Shown in pieces: positions 58,784 through 64,000 of a stretch of 64,000 bases of DNA (positions within the stretch are counted from its first letter, which is position 1; every line of letters begins with the position of its first letter). Both the position numbers and the translations under genes were made by a program. Origin of the DNA: Cymodocea nodosa (taxonomy: Eukaryota; Streptophyta; Magnoliopsida; Alismatales; Cymodoceaceae); assembly GCA_036874045.1 (NCBI GenBank), contig CM072343.1:15458001-15522000 (forward strand). The letters run 5' to 3'. A model generated the notes under the pieces. The model made no database searches. It saw only the letters and a list, made by a program, of their open reading frames with translations, and was not told where the DNA came from.

Positions 58784-59877
58784 TTAAAATTTATCCCTTT
58801 TATCCTTAGTATTAAGAATAAAACACTTGCAGCCAAATGGTTTCATATAGGAAATTTTTGGAACCCTATTAAACAAAATTTCATAAAGAGTTTTATTAAC
58901 ACGAGGTCTTAAGTGACTTCTGTTAATAACATAACAAGCTGTATTTACTGTTTCAGCCCAAAGATTTTGAGGTAACTTATGTTCATTCAATATAATTCTG
59001 GCCATTTCCTGAAGTGATCTATTCTTTCTCTCAACAACATCATTTTGAGACGGTGCTCTTGGAAAAGAAAGCTATGATCAATGCCATGATCTATACAATA
59101 ATTATTCATTTGATCATTATCAAATTCAGTATTATGATCACTCCTAAGTTTTTGAATAGAGACACTTTGTTCATTTTGAACAAAATTGCAAAATATTTTA
59201 AATTTTTCAAAAACTTCCATCTTAGATACTAGAAAATATACCCAAGTGTATTTAGAGAAGTCATCTATTAAAACAAATACATACCGTTTACCACCAAGAC
59301 TCATGATTTTTGTTGGTCCAAAAAGATCCATATGTATAAGTTCTAAGACTCTATTGCTTGAAATATCAGTTTTAGATTTAAAAGAATTTTTATGAAGTTT
59401 ACCTAACTCACATGCATTACACATAAAGTCCTTTGAGTATTTAATCTTTGGTAAACCTCTTACTAAATATTTTCTAGATAGTTTATGTAATAGTTTCATA
59501 TTTATATGCCCAATCCTTCTATGCCGCATATATGCATCACTAGTTTCTACTAGTAAACATGAATTTAAATCAACTGCACCAGAAGGTAAAGATAAAATAC
59601 ATATAGAACCTTTTCTTTTAGCAATAAACTTAATTTCATTTGTATTTTTATTAATAATTTTGCATACATTATCTTTAAACACCACATAATATCCATTTTC
59701 AATTAGTTTTATAATACTCAGCAAATTAAATCCTAGGTTTTCTACATATAGTACATTCAAAATAACACAAGTCGAAGTTATTTGAACATTGCCTATACCT
59801 ATGATTTTATCTTTGCTTTTGTTTCCAAATGTTGCACTTCCTTTCATGGTATTTGTAAAATTTTGTAATAGACTTTT
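58784..59877 (-). pseudogene. C2 integrase
   Basis: The zinc finger shows HRRIGHINMK and CNACELGK. The core shows HMDLFGPTK (first Asp), LRSDHNTEFDND (second Asp) and, after a frameshift near 59062, SQNDVVERKNRS (Glu). It continues with WAETVNTACYVINR and KPFGCKCFIL to a stop at about 58784. Stops also lie at 59876 (before the block). Integrase would join element DNA to the chromosome; the frameshift in the core makes this copy defective. Confidence 0.9.
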
Positions 59878-60102
59878 CTATCTGGTCATGAGACTTGACA
59901 CTCCACTATCCAAGATCCATTTTGATGTTGTTTTCTCCTTAAACTCATCTGTCATGAAGCCCACATGAGCAACGTCTTCTAACTCTTGTTCTCCTTCTGA
60001 ATGTAAGGATTTTGATGTTGATTCCTCAGATTCAAATTCTTTAGACGTGTCATCCCAAGTGACCTTCAAAGCCTTTTTCTTGTAAAACTTTTTCTGAGTT
60101 TT
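59878..60102 (-). pseudogene. C2 protease region
   Basis: It contains KWILDSGVSSLMTR, the copia protease active site with DSG; the usual Cys/His residues after it are changed. It is separated from gag by a TAG at about 60100 and from integrase by one at 59876. An acidic Ser/Glu linker precedes the active site. Confidence 0.8.
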
Positions 60103-61047
60103 CTAAGCCATCTTCTTCTGATTTGTCCTACTTTGCTTTTCATTTTTCCTTATAGGACAATCTAGAGAAAGATGTCTAGGTTTCTTACAGTTGTAACATA
60201 CATACTTTCTAGATGAAGAAGTCTTGTCATTCAATGATTTTGACGTTGAGGGTTTGTCATTTCGATTCCTTTGCTGTTTCCTAGCTTTCCATGCTTTTTT
60301 GAATTTTCTAGTCAGCAAAATCAAATCCTCGTCAGAATCAGTAGATATATCAGAATTTGAATTAATTTCGAAGGCTATTTCTTTCTTCATTTTTGATTTG
60401 TTGTGACTCAATGATTCATTTAATTGATCTTCATAAGCTGTTAAGTTTCCTATAAGTTCATTCATGGTATAAACATTTAAATCTCGTGATTCCTCAATTG
60501 ATGTTACTTTCTGAGACCATTTAGAACTTAGGGATCTGAGAATTTTCCTCACTAAATCCTTTTATTCAAAATTCTTTCCTAAGCATTTTAAAGAGTTTAT
60601 GATATCAAGAAATCTGGAAAACATCTCAGAAATACTTTCGTCTTCATGCATCTTAAAGAGTTCATACTTATGACTCAACATATTTATCTTAGTCTCTTTA
60701 ACTTGAGAAGTACCTTCATGTGAAATTTCTAATGCATGCCACACTTCATAAGCAGATTTATATGCTGACACTTTACTGAACTGTTCATAACTTAATGCAC
60801 AAAATAAAATATTTAAGCCCTTATCATTCAAAGTTTCATTTTCTTTTTCAGTAATTGTCCAAGTATTATAAGGAGTAGATAACAGAGTATAAGGCTTCGA
60901 AATCATGAACCACAACTTATGATCTATACGTTGAAGAAAAATTGTCATCCTATATTTCCAATATTCAAAATGTATTCCATCAAATAAAGGAGGACGATTA
61001 AGATTTTGGCCTTCATATAAAGAAAAATTACCATTTCTAGTAGCCAT
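60103..61047 (-). pseudogene. C2 Gag
   Basis: The ATG at 61047 gives MATRNGNFSLYEGQNLNRPP, then the Sirevirus/copia capsid (FDGIHFEYWKYRMTIFLQ, YEVWHALEISHEGTSQVKE, FRKILRSLSSKW-like block) and a CCHC knuckle (CYNCKKPRHLSLDC, about 60160-60201). A stop at about 60560 splits the capsid. Gag packages RNA and forms the particle. It is otherwise continuous with protease. Confidence 0.9.
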
Positions 61048-61227
61048 CTTACCTTAGATTTTTCAACCTATTTGATTTTAAACAGTCTAAAAACTTTAAA
61101 ACAACTTGAGCCTTAAATCAAGAAAGATAAACGTATGCTAAGATATTAATGTCTGTTTAAAAACAAGGAAGGCAGAATAAGCAATGATATTGAATAAGTT
61201 GGTATTGATTTTATATCAAAGATTATT

Positions 61228-61247
61228 AAACAAATCTCTAACACCAA
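61228..61247 (-). promoter_or_regulatory. C2 primer-binding site
   Basis: In element sense TTGGTGTTAGAGATTTG directly follows the LTR end CCTACA. It resembles the initiator-Met tRNA site (TGGTATCAGAGC) used by Ty1/copia elements but is diverged. Confidence 0.6.
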
Positions 61248-61248
61248 T

Positions 61249-62832
61249 TGTAGGATCATATGACTACACAAGAGGGGGGTGAATTGTGTTTTTCAATATT
61301 TTCAAATATAATTGAAACTTTAAAACTCAAAAACAAGTCAAGACATTGTTTTCATAAAATCTTTTTTATTCAAGGTTTCAATTACAATATACAATTCAAT
61401 TCTCCTCAGAAATTGTAGATGCAATTATATCTCGATACTATGTTTCATCTATACAATTTCATAACTACAAATAGAGAAAACTAATTTGCAGAATTTAAAA
61501 CATTTCTCCCTATTTGAGATCTTTCTTCTTCTTCTTCTTTCTTTTTCAGTAATTCTTCAATGACAAATATCTTGTTTTTTTATGCTTCACTGAATTTGAT
61601 TTCTTCTGATACTTTAAATCTTCAGTGACGTATATAATACCTTTTTCTGCTTCACTGAATTTTCTTCCACCTGAGAGCTTTTCTCGAAGAGGTGTTTTTA
61701 ATCCCTAAACAAATTTTCCTTTTGGTGTGTAGGGATAGTTTGATCCTTGAAAAGATTTTTCATTTTATATGCAAGGATAGTTTAATCAACGAGAATTCTA
61801 TGCCTTTTATACTGTATCTTCATTTCATGCATATCCTCCACGTTTAATCACTACCAGTTTTCCACTTCTTCATGTCTTTACTTTTTCCTTCATCAAAACA
61901 CACACGTTCTGACCCACGTTTATATTTCGAATTTTCTTTAATCATCAGTCTTGGATCTCTGGAAAATTTCCTGCAAAATAAACTTTCTCGTCCAAAATTT
62001 TTCATCAGTGTAATAAGTAGTCATTACTTTAATGTTAACTAAATGAGTAACATAAGTAGATATTAACTTAACGTTTCTAACTTAACGAGTTTCTCATGTG
62101 CCATTTCACGTGATAAGTACTATAGCTAACTCAACGAACTAAGTCTGTGGTGTTACGCTAACTCAACGAACCATCTTCGTTGTGTTACGATAACTCAACG
62201 AACCAGTAATAAACAAATATTTTTATAATAAGAATTTTACCACGTGCAAAAATAACAACTTAAGTTTTATAACACTAACCTAACGTGTTGCCTTAGTGTT
62301 CAATATAGCAACTCAACGCGTTTAATTATGTTAACTTAACGAGTTAAACATGTGCACCTCACGTACTACAATATAACATTCGTAACTTATAATTTCACCA
62401 TGTGTGCAACACTAACTTAACGAGTTCGTCTCTTCTTTTACTCACTAACTTAACGAGTTCTCACATGACCTATTTTAACCTTTAAGCCTCTAACTCAACG
62501 AGTTCTCACGTGATCTCTATACAAATAACACTCTAACTTAATGAATTGTCTAAACATGCATTATTCATGATACAGAAGATATAACTTTAAAATATATCAT
62601 ATTTTATAATAAAAACACACGTTAACTTAACGTTTAGTTAAATGAGAAATTTATGCAATGAAATAACTTATTATTTAATAATATAATTTCAGATCCAATA
62701 TAGACAAATATTTATATCAGTAAACTTTTTCTGTATTAATTGATGATTTTAATTTCTTTTCACAAACAATAGTAATTGAGCAAATATGATTATTTTCATT
62801 CAACACACATCATCAAAACAAAATACTCAACA
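61249..62832 (-). repeat. C2 5' LTR (1584 bp)
   Basis: In element sense it runs from TGTTGAGTATTTTG to GATCCTACA. The TATAAAAG box is on the minus strand at 61804-61811. It is very similar to 41982-43514 apart from an extra piece at about 62469-62515 carrying one more AACTCAACGAGTT unit. The ATAAT duplication follows at 62833-62837. Confidence 0.93.
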
Positions 62833-62837
62833 ATAAT

Positions 62838-63773
62838 AGTTCATGTAAAAGTTTTGACGAGGACGTTTGCTTTGTTTGCATGTAATTAATTCTCTTTTGT
62901 GTGCTTTGATTCAGAATATTGGATAACTTTAAAAATACATTAGAAAGATCAATTATGAAATAATTAATGAAAGAAATAAAGATGTTAAAAATTATTAAAT
63001 GCAATATGAAAGAAGATTATAATTAAAAGGGTAGTTAAAACATAAGAATAAAATTTGTTGTTTTATCAAAATTTAAAGGGGAACTTACGTAAAATTTATG
63101 TTGAAAAGGTTTTCTGCATTCGTACATAATTATTTAATACGCTAAGATGTGCATGTTTAGATGAATGAGTGGCAATGCTGTCCAATCTTAAAAATGATTT
63201 TTTAATTATCCATTGTTTGTTTTTTTTTATCATATTCATTCCTGAATATAGAAAATACCGAAGATTGTGAGATTTTTGAATCTGACATCTCATCCTCATA
63301 CGGCATCGTGTCGGTTCGTTTTCTCTTGCGGGCAGGTGGCAATGGTAATCGAGTCACGTACGTAACCAGGCCTTTTATATTTTCCCAAAAATAATTATTA
63401 ATTAAAATAATTTAGTTTCTGTTAATTAATCCAGACCCATTATTTTCGTGGACAGGTGACATGTTTATATCGTCGTTTGGATTTAACGACCCAAGATTGC
63501 AGAAAAATGATGTGCGTAATTTCCTTTTTGTAAAGTGAGAAACTTTTGCAAATCAGCTCTTAAGAAAAGAGATGGATGATTTAGACAACACCCATCGTAA
63601 GCCCACAGAATTACTTACAGGTCCAACCACCTCGGTCCAAGGTACACATCGTCAAATACAAAGGCTACAGGGAAATCACATGTAGGAGTGGTTCGTGCAT
63701 CCTCACCTCCCCAGCCTTCCCATCTCCTCCGCCGGGACGTCGTCGCCACCCCCCTTCCGCCGCCGCCGCCGCA
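62838..63773 (+). promoter_or_regulatory. Intergenic DNA and promoter region of the second LecRK gene
   Basis: No other gene is seen. Bases 62915-63075 resemble 41815-41975. From about 63300 the sequence becomes GC-richer. A C/T-rich, CCG-repeat leader (63705-63773) precedes the ATG, as in many plant receptor-kinase 5' UTRs. TTTTATATTTTCCC near 63372 may be a TATA element but lies about 400 bp upstream, so I do not rely on it. Confidence 0.55.
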
Positions 63774-64000
63774 ATGCGAAATCTAATAGTTTTAGCTTTG
63801 CTCTTCTCTCTTTTCCACTCCTCCGTGCAGATAGATCTCGTCTCGAACGGCTTCAATCAGTCCGACTTCCTCCTACTCGGCAGCTCCACCTTCCAAACCG
63901 TCGTTACCGGCGGCGCTCGCTACCTCTACGCCACCAACGGCTCTCGGTTCTCTGCCGGCCGTGCCTTTTACAAATCCAAGATCACAACCAGACGAACGAA
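63774..64000 (+). CDS. L-type lectin receptor kinase, 5' end (continues past window)
   Basis: The ATG at 63774 gives a signal peptide (MRNLIVLALLFSLFHSSVQ) followed by the start of a legume-lectin domain: FNQSDFLLLGSSTFQ, then NGSRFSAGRAFYKSKI, matching the usual F-NGF, L-L-G-A-T and S-GRAFYP-KI landmarks of LecRKs. The frame is open to the window edge with no stop in 75 codons, so the gene looks intact as far as it can be seen. The family has an extracellular lectin domain, one membrane span and a Ser/Thr kinase, and senses extracellular signals. It may be a tandem relative of the pseudogene at 39371. The start is chosen because it is the first ATG after the CCG-rich leader and yields a clean signal peptide. 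Confidence 0.88.
   Translation, partial: MRNLIVLALLFSLFHSSVQIDLVSNGFNQSDFLLLGSSTFQTVVTGGARYLYATNGSRFSAGRAFYKSKITTRRT

Larger units (their letters stand above)
41982..62832 (-). mobile_element. Sirevirus-like Ty1/copia element C2 with nested G3
   Basis: Two LTRs (61249-62832 and 41982-43514) are flanked by the duplication ATAAT (41977-41981, 62833-62837). On the minus strand the order is 5' LTR, a diverged initiator-Met primer site, gag, protease, integrase, RT, RNase H, 1.6 kb non-coding, env-position ORF (split by G3), polypurine tracts, 3' LTR. Without G3 the element is about 11.9 kb. The YVDDIIFGAT RT motif, the long 3' region and the extra ORF point to the SIRE/Maximus (Sirevirus) lineage. 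It has only a handful of stops and one visible pol frameshift. Confidence 0.93.

Noticed and set aside
63665-63856. Minus-strand ORF across the LecRK start
   Set aside because: Produced by the CCG-rich leader; the plus strand gives a signal peptide and lectin domain.
1-64000. tRNA, rRNA or other structural RNA genes
   Set aside because: None was recognised; the tRNA-like strings are retrotransposon primer sites.

Overview
The window is retrotransposon-rich, AT-rich plant nuclear DNA. The only host genes seen are pieces of L-type lectin receptor kinases (LecRK), which makes this a flowering plant, probably a eudicot; I cannot name the species. Two LecRK loci are visible: a broken one at 39371-40443 and the first 75 codons of an apparently intact one at 63774-64000. 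Similar non-coding sequence beside both suggests a tandem LecRK cluster blown apart by retroelements.

Layout. (1) 1-2325: wreck of an Athila-like Ty3/gypsy element (called G0). (2) 2326-39370: a Tork-like Ty1/copia element (C1, + strand), whose pol is interrupted twice. G1 (Athila-like, + strand, 4834-23141, TSD TGAAT) sits in its integrase, and G2 (same family, - strand, 23450-37344, TSD ACACA) sits between its integrase and reverse transcriptase. G1 itself carries a 5.8-kb L1-type LINE (12818-18641, 11-bp TSD). (3) 39371-40443: LecRK pseudogene, then unique intergenic DNA. (4) 41982-62832: a Sirevirus-like Ty1/copia element (C2, - strand, TSD ATAAT) with gag-pol and an env-position ORF, the latter split by G3 (Athila-like, + strand, 46027-54997, TSD ATTCT). 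(5) 62838-64000: promoter region and start of the second LecRK gene.

The notable system is the Athila-like family G1/G2/G3. Athila elements normally read LTR-gag-pol-(env)-LTR. Here the two copies that keep pol read LTR-PBS-zinc knuckle-protease-RT-RNase H-integrase-spacer-gag capsid-F-box protein-LTR. The capsid module therefore lies after pol and has its own TATA-bearing leader, and the env position is taken by an F-box protein ORF of about 379 codons. G3 has lost pol and almost all of gag but keeps the F-box ORF. The same imperfect palindrome (CGTTGAGTTA, a few bases, TAACTCAACG) is repeated before the LTR TATA box, before gag and before the F-box ORF, suggesting three co-regulated modules. 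The family also shares 3' non-coding and U3 sequence with the Sirevirus, so it appears to be a chimera of Athila pol, relocated gag, host-type F-box gene and Sirevirus-like 3' sequence. All copies carry stop codons, so each visible copy is at least partly inactive. All identities were judged by eye from the sequence; no alignments or database searches were run.
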